From: Acidimicrobium sp. UBA3029
GTDB lineage: Bacteria; Actinomycetota; Acidimicrobiia; Acidimicrobiales; Ilumatobacteraceae
DNA: 7,372 nucleotides
Assembly (NCBI GenBank): GCA_002367695.1
Contig: DFDK01000076.1
Coordinates: forward strand, 1-7,372
Direction: 5' to 3'
Shown here: positions 1-6,500 of the stretch, piece after piece
Numbering within the stretch: the stretch's first letter is position 1
Layout: each line of letters starts with the position of its first letter
Translations under genes and position numbers: made by a program
The notes under the pieces: model-generated
Seen by the model: only the letters and a program-made list of their open reading frames with translations
Told to the model about the DNA's origin: nothing
Database searches by the model: none

Positions 1-404
1 TTTTCGTGCAAAACAAATACGCCAAGCACCATCGTGCACAACGGTGCAATGAAATATCCAAGTGCAGTTTCAATGACGTGGCCGTTGACAACCGCCCACA
101 CGTAGGTTGTCCAGTTGATGGTGAGCAAAATACTGGCCACGATGAGTCGCACTAATGTTTGCGGGTCGCGCATCGTTGTTAGTAGCGGCTTCATTCGCTT
201 GGTTGCTGTCATATACGCAACGAGCAAGATTGTCGATGTGGTGATGCGCCAACCGATGAGCTCAAACGAATCGAAGTCCTTGAGGTGCTTCCAAAAAATG
301 GTGACAAGACCCCAGATGATGTATGCGCTAAAGCCGAGGGTTACACCCGATTGGGGCAAGCGCCGCGACGCATCATGTTGCGTTGCCGCGGCGTTTGGTG
401 TCAT
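1..404 (-). CDS. rarD: RarD-type EamA/DMT-family permease, N-terminal part (cut by window edge)
   Basis: Reading the minus strand from the ATG at 404 gives 134 residues that run off the left edge, so somewhat under half of a typical protein of about 300 residues is present. Residues 20-50 read GVTLGFSAYIIWGLVTIFWK followed by LKDFDSFELIGWR. Residues 97-122 carry NW(x3)VWAVVNGHVIETALGYFIAPL. Both stretches match the conserved start and the 'ETxLGYFIxPL' block of RarD proteins. About four hydrophobic membrane segments are visible (roughly 22-38, 52-67, 84-106 and 112-133), as expected for the first EamA repeat of a 10-TM inner-membrane transporter. The substrate is unknown; the 'chloramphenicol-sensitive' name comes from Pseudomonas and does not establish transport of that drug. 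The gene is divergent from pgi across a 53-bp gap. No Shine-Dalgarno sequence is evident. The family call is solid; the function is not. Confidence 0.88.
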   Translation of the reverse strand, partial: MTPNAAATQHDASRRLPQSGVTLGFSAYIIWGLVTIFWKHLKDFDSFELIGWRITTSTILLVAYMTATKRMKPLLTTMRDPQTLVRLIVASILLTINWTTYVWAVVNGHVIETALGYFIAPLCTMVLGVFVLHE

Positions 405-444
405 AACGTAATCACGGTGCAAGACGCTACTCGTGAGAGCGAGA

Positions 445-450
445 TAACCT
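445..450 (+). promoter_or_regulatory. Possible -10 box (TAACCT) for a leaderless pgi transcript
   Basis: TAACCT fits the actinobacterial -10 consensus TAnnnT and ends 7 nt before the GTG start at 458. Transcription would therefore begin at or next to the start codon. No Shine-Dalgarno sequence lies within 12 nt of the GTG, and the nearest purine run (436-443) is too far away. No clear -35 box is visible. TAnnnT is a weak motif, so this is a suggestion only. Confidence 0.35.
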
Positions 451-457
451 GTACACA

Positions 458-2044
458 GTGATCACCACCACATCTTCGTGGAAGAAGCTTGTTGCTCTAG
501 GCAAAGAGGCACCGCATTCAACCCTGAGCGGGTTGTTTCTGAGCGATGCCCAACGCGCCGCGCGTAATACTCTTTATCTCAACCTCGGCAACGGATCGAT
601 AATCGCTGATTTTTCCAAGCAAAACATCACCCCTGAAGTTGTGGACGCATTGCTTGAGTTGGCTAATGAAGCATCTGTGTCGAGCCACAGAGACGCGATG
701 TTTGCAGGAGCGCCAATTAATACGTCGGAAGGTCAGCCCGCATTGCATATTGCGTTGCGCGCACCGAGCACACACAAAATTGTTGTCGATGGAATAGATG
801 TGGTGAAAGAGGTGCAACGTGTGCGGCACTTGATGGCAGACTTTGCCACTGGCGTGCGTAACGGAAAGATTGTTGGAGCAACCGGAAAGCAATTCACACA
901 CATCATCAATGTGGGTATCGGAGGAAGCGATCTTGGTCCAGCACTGGTGTGGGATGCACTTTCGCAAATCCTCACGCCATCGTTGCACTGTTCATTTGTT
1001 TCAAACATTGATCCGGTCGATGTAGAAAAAGTGCTCGAGCAGCACGATGCACAACACACGCTGGTCGTACTGTGCTCAAAAACTTTTTCAACCGCCGAGA
1101 CGCTCTCGAATGGTCGAATTATTCAGCAATGGCTGGCCGCGTCAGTAGGCGAGGCGGGAGTAGCGCAACACTGCGCAGTCGTGTCAGTAGATCCGCAGCG
1201 AGCCACGGCGGCTGGCATTGCATTTGCTCACTCATTCAACATTTGGCCATGGGTTGGCGGCAGGTATTCGGTTGCATCTGCTGTCAACTTGGCAAACATC
1301 GTCGCTTTTGGCTCTAACGTGTTTGATGATTTTTTGAGTGGAATGTGCGCCGTCGATGAACACTTTGTCGAAACACCGTTAGCCAAAAATATTCCCGTGA
1401 TGATGGGTCTCATCGGTGTGTGGAATCGATCGATTTTGGGTCGTGAAACTCAGGCCGTAGTGCCGTATTCAACAGCGTTGCGCTTGTTTGCTCCGTATTT
1501 GCAGCAGCTGATCATGGAGAGCAACGGCAAGCAAATAAGCAGTGACAATGTTGCCGTTGCAACTCAAACATCGCCCGTCGTATGGGGCAGCATTGGCACC
1601 AATTCGCAGCATGCATTTATGCAGATGTTGCACCAAGGAACCTCTGTAGTGCCAGTGGATTTGATTGGTTTTGCAAAAACACAAGCTACTCACGGAGATG
1701 CGCATGACTCGTTAATGGCCAATATGTTTGCTCAGGCACAAGCGTTGGCGTTTGGTGCAGAATCAACCGAACCTCAGCGGGCCATGCCTGGTAATCGTGC
1801 GTCGACTGTACTGATGGCAAACGAGTTGTCGGCACAAACTCTGGGCGCGCTTATTGCGCTCTACGAGCACAGCGTGTTTGTGCAGGGTTGCGTGTGGGGT
1901 ATTAATAGTTTTGATCAATGGGGTGTTGAATTGGGCAAAAAATTGACACAAAACATATCCCAACAAATTGCACAAGGCGCGCCAAGCAGCGATCAAGATG
2001 CCTCGACTTCGCAATTATTACAGTGGTATCTCAAACACCAATAA
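458..2044 (+). CDS. pgi: Glucose-6-phosphate isomerase
   Basis: This cytoplasmic glycolysis/gluconeogenesis enzyme interconverts glucose-6-phosphate and fructose-6-phosphate. The 528-residue product is close to the usual 540-550. Two SIS domains fill the centre. The sugar-phosphate site is visible as GIGGSDLG (153-160) and SKTFSTAETLSN (207-218). The first family signature is WVGGRYSVASAVNL (265-278), with the active-site Arg at 269. Catalytic residues by family alignment are Glu354 in MESNGKQ, His385 in GTNSQHAF and Lys494 in FDQWGVELGK, which is the second signature. All are present, so the enzyme should be active. The start is a GTG; no ATG lies nearby in frame, and the N-terminus begins at a family-typical distance from the first conserved block. 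It lies 19 bp upstream of pafB and is divergent from rarD. Confidence 0.97.
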   Translation: MITTTSSWKKLVALGKEAPHSTLSGLFLSDAQRAARNTLYLNLGNGSIIADFSKQNITPEVVDALLELANEASVSSHRDAMFAGAPINTSEGQPALHIALRAPSTHKIVVDGIDVVKEVQRVRHLMADFATGVRNGKIVGATGKQFTHIINVGIGGSDLGPALVWDALSQILTPSLHCSFVSNIDPVDVEKVLEQHDAQHTLVVLCSKTFSTAETLSNGRIIQQWLAASVGEAGVAQHCAVVSVDPQRATAAGIAFAHSFNIWPWVGGRYSVASAVNLANIVAFGSNVFDDFLSGMCAVDEHFVETPLAKNIPVMMGLIGVWNRSILGRETQAVVPYSTALRLFAPYLQQLIMESNGKQISSDNVAVATQTSPVVWGSIGTNSQHAFMQMLHQGTSVVPVDLIGFAKTQATHGDAHDSLMANMFAQAQALAFGAESTEPQRAMPGNRASTVLMANELSAQTLGALIALYEHSVFVQGCVWGINSFDQWGVELGKKLTQNISQQIAQGAPSSDQDASTSQLLQWYLKHQ

Positions 2045-2050
2045 AACATC

Positions 2051-2056
2051 TAATGT
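2051..2056 (+). promoter_or_regulatory. Possible -10 box (TAATGT) for leaderless pafB transcription
   Basis: TAATGT matches TAnnnT and ends 7 nt before the pafB ATG at 2064, the same geometry as the box before pgi. The only purine-rich element (AGG at 2060-2062) is 1 nt from the ATG, too close for a normal ribosome binding site. pafB may therefore have its own leaderless promoter in the 19-bp gap after pgi, in addition to read-through from pgi. There is no recognisable -35. Confidence 0.3.
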
Positions 2057-2063
2057 TGCAGGC

Positions 2064-3014
2064 ATGGCTGCAAAGACACCGCAACCCGAGCGCATGATTA
2101 ACTTGTTGGCCCTGCTCGTTCAGCGCGCTCAACCTCTCACGCTGAAACAAATTCGTCAGGAGCTTGTCAACCAATATCCGGATGGTGACTCGGCTGCGCG
2201 TGCAGCATTTGAGCGCGACAAAGCCGAATTGCGCGCACTTGGAATCCCAATGGATATGGTCACGTTGGGTGGTGACAAGGCTGGTGAAGGTGCGTACACC
2301 GTTGATCGTCGGCAATTTGAAATTGGTGATCTAGGTCTCAACGAAGCCGAGCGCTCGGCTTTACAGATGGCAATTGCCACAGTTCGTATTGGTGCGAGCC
2401 ATGGCGACGAGGCGCTGTGGAAGCTGGGCGGAGAGCGCGCACTCGATCGGCCTTCTACGAGCGTCAATATTCAGATGGACGACAAGCAAATGCCAGCGCT
2501 TGCCGCTGGTGTGGTCGAGCATCGAACTCTCAAGTTTTTATATAAAGGCCAGGAACGCCAAGTAGACCCGTACGGGTTGTTATCGCGCGGTGGCTTCTGG
2601 TACATCGTTGGCTTTGATCACTTACGTAACGCCCAACGGGTGTTTCGGGTTGATCGGATTGACGGCGAAATCACCAATGGAGACGCGCAATCATTTAGCC
2701 GACCAGAGGGTTTTGATCTCGCAAAAGCAGTGCCAACTGAACTGGATCTATTGGCCGAGGGTGATGGTGATGACGCAGTTGCCAAAGTGTTGGTAGATGC
2801 CGCGCTGGCACAACGTGTGAAAGCAGAATTTGGTGACGGTGCTGTATTGCGCGAACGAAGTGATGGTTCGATCGAGTTTGCGATCCCGTGTGCAAACTTG
2901 AGTGCATTTCGGATCTGGTTGTTTGCGATGGTGGATCGTGCTGAAGTATTGGAACCACCGCGCGTCAGAGAACATATTGTGAGTCACCTGCAGAAGATCG
3001 CGTTGAGCAACTAA
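2064..3014 (+). CDS. pafB: PafB-like WYL-domain transcriptional regulator
   Basis: The 316-residue protein has an N-terminal winged-helix HTH (about 8-62: ERMINLLALLVQ, then LTLKQIRQEL and AFERDKAELRALGIP). The FERDKxELRxLGIP block is typical of PafB. A WYL domain follows (about 150-205) with RQVDPYGLLSRGGFWYIVGFD, in which the signature triad reads W179-Y180-I181, and FRVDRI at 195-199. A C-terminal WCX domain ends in AFRIWLFAMVDRAEVLEPPRVREHI. In mycobacteria PafB and PafC act together as an activator of the RecA-independent DNA-damage response; a nucleic-acid ligand has been proposed for the WYL domain. I chose the ATG at 2064 because longer in-frame starts (from 1968) lie inside pgi and would add a tail unlike the family. 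The stop codon overlaps the pafC start. No pup, pafA or proteasome gene is adjacent. Confidence 0.87.
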   Translation: MAAKTPQPERMINLLALLVQRAQPLTLKQIRQELVNQYPDGDSAARAAFERDKAELRALGIPMDMVTLGGDKAGEGAYTVDRRQFEIGDLGLNEAERSALQMAIATVRIGASHGDEALWKLGGERALDRPSTSVNIQMDDKQMPALAAGVVEHRTLKFLYKGQERQVDPYGLLSRGGFWYIVGFDHLRNAQRVFRVDRIDGEITNGDAQSFSRPEGFDLAKAVPTELDLLAEGDGDDAVAKVLVDAALAQRVKAEFGDGAVLRERSDGSIEFAIPCANLSAFRIWLFAMVDRAEVLEPPRVREHIVSHLQKIALSN

Positions 3015-3970
3015 TGGCGCTTCGTCGATCTCGCCGAGGCCCACGGGGAGCCGCCGAGCGTGTGGCTGGGTTGATGGTCATGCTGCCATGGCTTGTCGAG
3101 CGCAAACGCGTCAAATTGTCAGACATGGCAAAACAGTTCAAGTTGTCTGAAGCAGAACTGGTTGATGACATCATGATGGCTTCGGTGTGCGGCGTGCCGC
3201 CGTATTCGCCCGACGCGCTGATCGATGTGTTTGTGGATGAAGACGAGGTGGTAGCTGAAGTGCCGTTGATGTTTTCTCGACCATTGCAGCTGAACTCGGC
3301 TGAAGTATTTGCTTTGACAGTGATGGGCAAAGCGGCACTGCGCTTGCCAGGTGCCGATAAAAATGGTCCACTTGCAACAGCGTTGAAAAAATTGCGCCCA
3401 TTATTGCCATCCGACGACGGAGTGGTTGTAGTTGACCTGAAGCCAGTTGCATACCTTGAAGAATTGCGTAATGCGGTTACGCCCGGCGCGCATCTACTGA
3501 TCACATATTTTACGCCAGCTTCAGCTGCTCGATCTGAGCGCACAATTATTCCTCGTAGTGTGTTTGAGCGCGGTGGGCACTGGTATGTGTCGGCGGATGA
3601 CGACAAGTCAGGCGAGCTACGTGAGTTTCGGATTGATCGAATCGAAAAACTGTCGGTGACAGGCGACTTCACCGCGCCGGATGCAACGACCAAGAGAGTG
3701 GCCGACGGTTCTTTGTGGTTTGATAACGCGGATCTGCATGTGACTCTGAGAGTTGATCCTTCAGCAAGATGGGTTGTTGAGTCTTACCCGTATATGTCAC
3801 GCCAAGTCAATGCAGATGGCAGCACGCTTGTGACGATGGCGGTTGGCAGCGAGCACTGGCTGGCGAGGTTGCTATTGCGAGCGGGTGATGGCGTGCAGGT
3901 TCAGGATCCTGTTGCGATGCAAGACTTGGGTAAGCGAACGGCTGCCCGAATGCTGAAGCGCTATATATAA
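3014..3970 (+). CDS. pafC: PafC-like WYL-domain transcriptional regulator
   Basis: The 318-residue partner of PafB starts at an ATG that shares one base with the pafB stop (TAATG), an arrangement that favours translational coupling and matched amounts of the two subunits. The N-terminal HTH (about 14-70) reads RVAGLMVMLPWLVERKRVKL, then the LSEAELVDDIMMASVCGVPPYSPDALIDV block, which is characteristic of PafC. The WYL domain (about 148-210) carries the variant triad W190-Y191-V192 in FERGGHWYVSADD and ends in FRIDRI. A WCX-like C-terminal domain (about 240-318) follows. By analogy with mycobacterial PafBC, the pair forms one heteromeric DNA-damage-responsive activator. Downstream lies a convergent hydrolase gene, not the tatA/tatC found in mycobacteria. 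No convincing terminator is seen in the 33-bp convergent gap. Confidence 0.87.
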   Translation: MALRRSRRGPRGAAERVAGLMVMLPWLVERKRVKLSDMAKQFKLSEAELVDDIMMASVCGVPPYSPDALIDVFVDEDEVVAEVPLMFSRPLQLNSAEVFALTVMGKAALRLPGADKNGPLATALKKLRPLLPSDDGVVVVDLKPVAYLEELRNAVTPGAHLLITYFTPASAARSERTIIPRSVFERGGHWYVSADDDKSGELREFRIDRIEKLSVTGDFTAPDATTKRVADGSLWFDNADLHVTLRVDPSARWVVESYPYMSRQVNADGSTLVTMAVGSEHWLARLLLRAGDGVQVQDPVAMQDLGKRTAARMLKRYI

Positions 3971-4003
3971 CCGCGCCTAGTTTCTGCTTAGCGACTTGGG
4001 GCC

Positions 4004-4420
4004 CTATTTAGTGGAGAGTGCCTTGGCAAACGATTCGCGATCAAAATAGTCGCGCCACAAAGCAATTTTGCCATTGCTCACTACAAAGAGTCCGGCGATG
4101 TCAAGTTCGATCCAGCGGTCATCCATCTCGAAGCGGTCGGTGCGTTCATTCATGACCACACCGTGTTCCATGTCGCCATTGCTGACCTGATGGTGGATGA
4201 GCCATTCCACCTTGGTTGCAGCGGCCAAAAAGTCGGACAAGATCTGGATCATTGCCTCTTTGCCAAATACCTTGGTTATTGGAACATTGTCGTATTCACA
4301 GTCATCCGACACCATGTCCATTGCTGCAGTGAAATGACTTTGCTCAATGTTTTCGATAAAGCGAGTGACGTAGTCGCCAGGGTTGGTGATGTCTTTTGTT
4401 GCAATGGAATGAACAGGCAT
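4004..4420 (-). CDS. Limonene-1,2-epoxide hydrolase-like protein (NTF2/SnoaL fold)
   Basis: A 138-residue protein, near the 149 of Rhodococcus limonene-1,2-epoxide hydrolase. The N-terminal helix region (16-40: YVTRFIENIEQSHFTAAMDM) precedes CEYDNVP, in which Tyr43 and Asn45 occupy the positions of the water-activating Tyr53 and Asn55. NERTD supplies Arg93 and Asp95, matching Arg99 and Asp101. GKIALWRDYFD supplies Asp124, matching Asp132. The complete catalytic set is therefore present, so hydrolysis of a small epoxide to a diol is plausible. The natural substrate cannot be read from the sequence, and many relatives act on other compounds. There is no signal peptide, so it is likely cytoplasmic. 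It lies 68 bp downstream of the whiB-like gene on the same strand and converges with pafC. No ribosome binding site is obvious before the ATG; the next internal Met (34) would remove the first helix. Confidence 0.8.
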   Translation of the reverse strand: MPVHSIATKDITNPGDYVTRFIENIEQSHFTAAMDMVSDDCEYDNVPITKVFGKEAMIQILSDFLAAATKVEWLIHHQVSNGDMEHGVVMNERTDRFEMDDRWIELDIAGLFVVSNGKIALWRDYFDRESFAKALSTK

Positions 4421-4488
4421 GTTTCTAGTTTGGCAGGCTTGTCATGTTCAAACCGACATAGCAGTAGTCGTTGATGAGGCGGCTGTTG

Positions 4489-4836
4489 CTACACAACGAT
4501 TGGTGTGATGTGCACACCAATCGGTGACGAAAGAGTGAAGCCGGCTTCGTGTCGTGACTCTTCGTTTTCGTCTCCCCAGAACCCGTATTCGTGATTATTG
4601 CGTGCAAACGAGCGACAGTTGTGCTTCACAGCACATGAGATACAAAGTGAATGGGCTTTGACTTCTCGGCGTGCTCTGGCTTGCGGGCGTTCGGCAGGTT
4701 TGCCAAAAAAGAGCTTTGCATAACCCTTGCAATTGGCGAGATGCGCCCACCCGTCCAATGTTCCTTGAACGATTGACGACTCGGATTCGGTGTCGTAAGC
4801 ACTGAAATTATCGTCATCTTGGTACACGTCGCTCAT
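4489..4836 (-). CDS. WhiB-family iron-sulfur transcriptional regulator
   Basis: The ATG at 4836 gives 115 residues and is preceded by a textbook GGAGG (4842-4846) 5 nt away. The in-frame ATG at 4848 overlaps that element and is rejected. The four [4Fe-4S] cysteines are Cys36 (WAHLANC), Cys65 and Cys68 (CISC) and Cys74, giving the C-x2-C-x5-C spacing of WhiB proteins. A turn motif, YGFWGDENEESR (about 83-94), takes the place of the usual G[VI]WGG. In the family this Trp/Gly turn contacts region 4 of the principal sigma factor, and the cluster senses redox or NO. Oddities are Asp replacing the second Gly of WGG, and a short hydrophobic C-terminus (ending PIGVHITPIVV) in place of the basic DNA-binding tail. 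The last codons overlap a perfect inverted repeat at 4497-4523. The WhiB subclass cannot be assigned. Confidence 0.9.
   Translation of the reverse strand: MSDVYQDDDNFSAYDTESESSIVQGTLDGWAHLANCKGYAKLFFGKPAERPQARARREVKAHSLCISCAVKHNCRSFARNNHEYGFWGDENEESRHEAGFTLSSPIGVHITPIVV
4497..4523. repeat. Perfect inverted repeat, 11-bp arms and 5-nt loop, in the whiB 3' end
   Basis: The arms CGATTGGTGTG (4497-4507) and CACACCAATCG (4513-4523) are exactly complementary, with loop ATGTG (4508-4512). The repeat lies wholly inside the coding region for the last residues of the WhiB-like protein and ends 5 bases before its stop codon. Neither strand has a T-run after the hairpin, so a classical intrinsic terminator is not supported. 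A tailless terminator, an mRNA 3'-end stabiliser or a protein-binding palindrome are all possible. Confidence 0.75.
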
Positions 4837-4841
4837 GGAAA

Positions 4842-4846
4842 CCTCC
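4842..4846 (-). promoter_or_regulatory. Strong ribosome binding site (GGAGG) deciding the whiB start
   Basis: On the minus strand GGAGG is followed by TTTCC and then ATG at 4836, an ideal 5-nt spacing. The alternative upstream ATG at 4848 immediately precedes this element and lacks its own ribosome binding site. This sets the whiB start at 4836. Confidence 0.8.
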
Positions 4847-4864
4847 ATTGCTTTGCATCTGGTT

Positions 4865-4891
4865 ATTTTACACTAAGTGGTCATATACCAA
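4865..4891 (-). promoter_or_regulatory. Candidate whiB promoter with a palindrome in the spacer
   Basis: On the minus strand TAAAAT (4865-4870) is a good -10 hexamer about 29 nt upstream of the whiB ATG, leaving a short leader that contains the GGAGG site. TTGGTA (4886-4891) is a possible -35 with a short 15-bp spacer; TATTGG gives 17 bp but a poorer match. The spacer next to the -10 holds the perfect palindrome CACT-T-AGTG (4871-4879), a position where a bound repressor or activator could act. A second inverted repeat, TTGA-n2-TCAA, lies at 4902-4911. Confidence 0.45.
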
Positions 4892-4925
4892 TAATGTCTA
4901 GTTGAGATCAATATTTTTAGAAAAG

Positions 4926-4945
4926 AATTTGAATCAGCGCAAATT
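4926..4945 (-). terminator. Weak AT-rich hairpin after the phoH-type gene
   Basis: On the minus strand AATTTG (4940-4945) and CAAATT (4926-4931) can form a 6-bp stem with an 8-nt loop, followed by CTTTTCT. It starts 8 nt after the stop codon of the PIN-PhoH gene. The stem has only one G-C pair, so termination would be inefficient. It is the only terminator-like element in the gap before whiB. Confidence 0.25.
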
Positions 4946-4952
4946 GGCTTGG

Positions 4953-6365
4953 CTAGAGCAGCTCAGCGGCCAGGCTGGCCACCTCGCTGCGCTCGCAGGC
5001 AGCCAGGGTCACGTGCCCAAAGCATCGCTGACCAGCAAAGGCATGTATCAAAACGGCTAGCGCGTTATTGGTTTCGCCCATATACGGGGCATCGATCTGA
5101 CTGGTGTCGCCCGTGAAGACCACTTTGGTGCCCTCGCCGATTCGGGTAAGAATTGTTTTGAGGGTCGTTGGCTCGAGGTTTTGTGCTTCGTCAACTACTA
5201 CGAATTGTTGTTGGAGCGATCTACCGCGCAGGAAGGTGACCGACTCAAGGGTAAGTTGCCCCCGATCGGTGAGGTCGTCAATGAGTCCGACGGCATCGCG
5301 ACTTGAGCGTTGATCGGTGAGTGCAACGATCGCATCATGAATTGCTGCCATCCATGGATCGAGTTTTTCATTGAGATCGCCTGGCAGAAAACCAACATCG
5401 GCACGACCAACAGGTACGAGTGGGCGATACACCGCGAGTCGCTCGTAGCGACGTGACTCGACAACTTGTTCAAGACCTGCCGCAATTGCCATGACGGTCT
5501 TGCCTGTGCCTGCTCGGCCGTCGAGCGCAATCACTGTGATTTCTGGGTCAAGCAACAATTCGAGTGAGAAGCGCTGTTCTTTACTGCGAGCCCGAAGTCC
5601 CCATGCCTCTGGTGCATTGTGGGCGAGAACTTTGAGCTCATTATTGACGCAACGAGTGAGTGCAGATTGCGATCCGCTGCGAACCACTGCAAAATTGTTT
5701 TCGACAACCGAGCTAGGGGTGTTGAGCGATGAAACCTCGATACCGCCACTGCTATAGAGCGAGTCGATGTTTTCGACGCTGGTGTCGATAGTGACCCAGC
5801 CCATAGGCCTAGTTGATTGACCGGCACCGACCGGCTGGTGCTCCTCGGCTTGAAGTCCCAAATGAGCAGCCTTAATACGAAGGGCGGCATCGTTGGAGAT
5901 GATGCGTGTAGGCGCAACCCTGGCCTGGCCAAGGGCAGCACCGATGATGCGGTTATCAGGGATTTCAGGGTCTAAACCATGCTCAATGAGGAGATGGCGC
6001 TGGATGCCATTGACCTCGATCTGCACGGTTCCATAGTCGGGTTCGTCATGGACCCGCATTGGCTCAGCCAGCGAACCACCAGCCTTTTTGCGCAACTCCT
6101 CGATTGTGCGAAGTGCGGTACGCGCAGATCGACCGACATCGTCCATGCGAGTTTTGAGTCCGTCTAACTCTTCAACCACAGTGAGCGGAATCACAACATC
6201 GCAACCAACAAAGTTGAGCATGCTCATTGGATCAGCAACTAAAACAGAAGTATCTAGTACAACTCGAGTGGCTCGAGATGTTAGGTAATCAGATTGAGGC
6301 AGAAGGCGATCGGTTTCGCCGAGTGCAAGATTCTGATCAGAGCGTGAGTCGTGTGTAAGCAACAT
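4953..6365 (-). CDS. phoH2: PIN domain-PhoH ATPase fusion (PhoH2-type RNase/helicase)
   Basis: The 470-residue protein joins two domains. The N-terminal PIN nuclease domain (about 33-175) keeps the expected acidic residues: Asp38 in VVLDTS, Glu65/Glu66 in VVEELDGL, Asp137 in PDNRI and Asp159 in ISNDAALR. The C-terminal PhoH ATPase domain (about 240-470) has Walker A GRAGTGKT (283-290), the VPVGRADVGFLPGDLNEKLDPW block (317-338), Walker B VVVDEAQN (389-396), TGDTSQID (418-425) and the end motif ERSEVASLAAELL. Both sites look active. Mycobacterial PhoH2 is an ATP-dependent RNA helicase and RNase, in some species paired with a small PhoAT antitoxin; no homologous antitoxin is recognised here. 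The ATG at 6365 leaves about 30 residues before the PIN core, as in relatives. No Shine-Dalgarno sequence is evident. It is divergent from hup across a 641-bp non-coding region. Confidence 0.93.
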   Translation of the reverse strand: MLLTHDSRSDQNLALGETDRLLPQSDYLTSRATRVVLDTSVLVADPMSMLNFVGCDVVIPLTVVEELDGLKTRMDDVGRSARTALRTIEELRKKAGGSLAEPMRVHDEPDYGTVQIEVNGIQRHLLIEHGLDPEIPDNRIIGAALGQARVAPTRIISNDAALRIKAAHLGLQAEEHQPVGAGQSTRPMGWVTIDTSVENIDSLYSSGGIEVSSLNTPSSVVENNFAVVRSGSQSALTRCVNNELKVLAHNAPEAWGLRARSKEQRFSLELLLDPEITVIALDGRAGTGKTVMAIAAGLEQVVESRRYERLAVYRPLVPVGRADVGFLPGDLNEKLDPWMAAIHDAIVALTDQRSSRDAVGLIDDLTDRGQLTLESVTFLRGRSLQQQFVVVDEAQNLEPTTLKTILTRIGEGTKVVFTGDTSQIDAPYMGETNNALAVLIHAFAGQRCFGHVTLAACERSEVASLAAELL

Positions 6366-6468
6366 TGCTTATTGTGCTGTGTCAACTCGAGAGGATGGTG
6401 GATGCTCGCTTCTCGGATCTAGTTGTAATCCGTTGTAGATGCGGGGTTCAAAATTGTCATCAAAAATT

Positions 6469-6482
6469 AAACTTGCAAGTTT
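6469..6482. repeat. Perfect 14-bp palindrome AAACTTGCAAGTTT
   Basis: Each half is the exact reverse complement of the other. It lies about 104 bp upstream of the PIN-PhoH start and just left of the phased A-tract block. A 14-bp perfect palindrome is a typical size for a dimeric repressor operator. No promoter is clearly associated with it, so a regulatory role is inference. Confidence 0.6.
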
Positions 6483-6500
6483 TCTTCCGAGAGGACTTCC

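Noticed and set aside
115..411. 98-codon plus-strand open frame at the left end
   Set aside because: It lies antisense to rarD, whose minus-strand frame has clear RarD family blocks.
3971..4003. Bidirectional terminator in the convergent pafC / LEH-like gap
   Set aside because: Only a poorly paired CGCCTAG/CTTAGCG element is present, and no T-run follows on either strand.
6380..6385. Perfect TTGACA on the minus strand 15 nt upstream of the phoH2 ATG
   Set aside because: A -35 here would place the transcription start inside the coding region, and no good -10 lies 16-18 bp downstream. Probably chance unless the true phoH2 start is further in.
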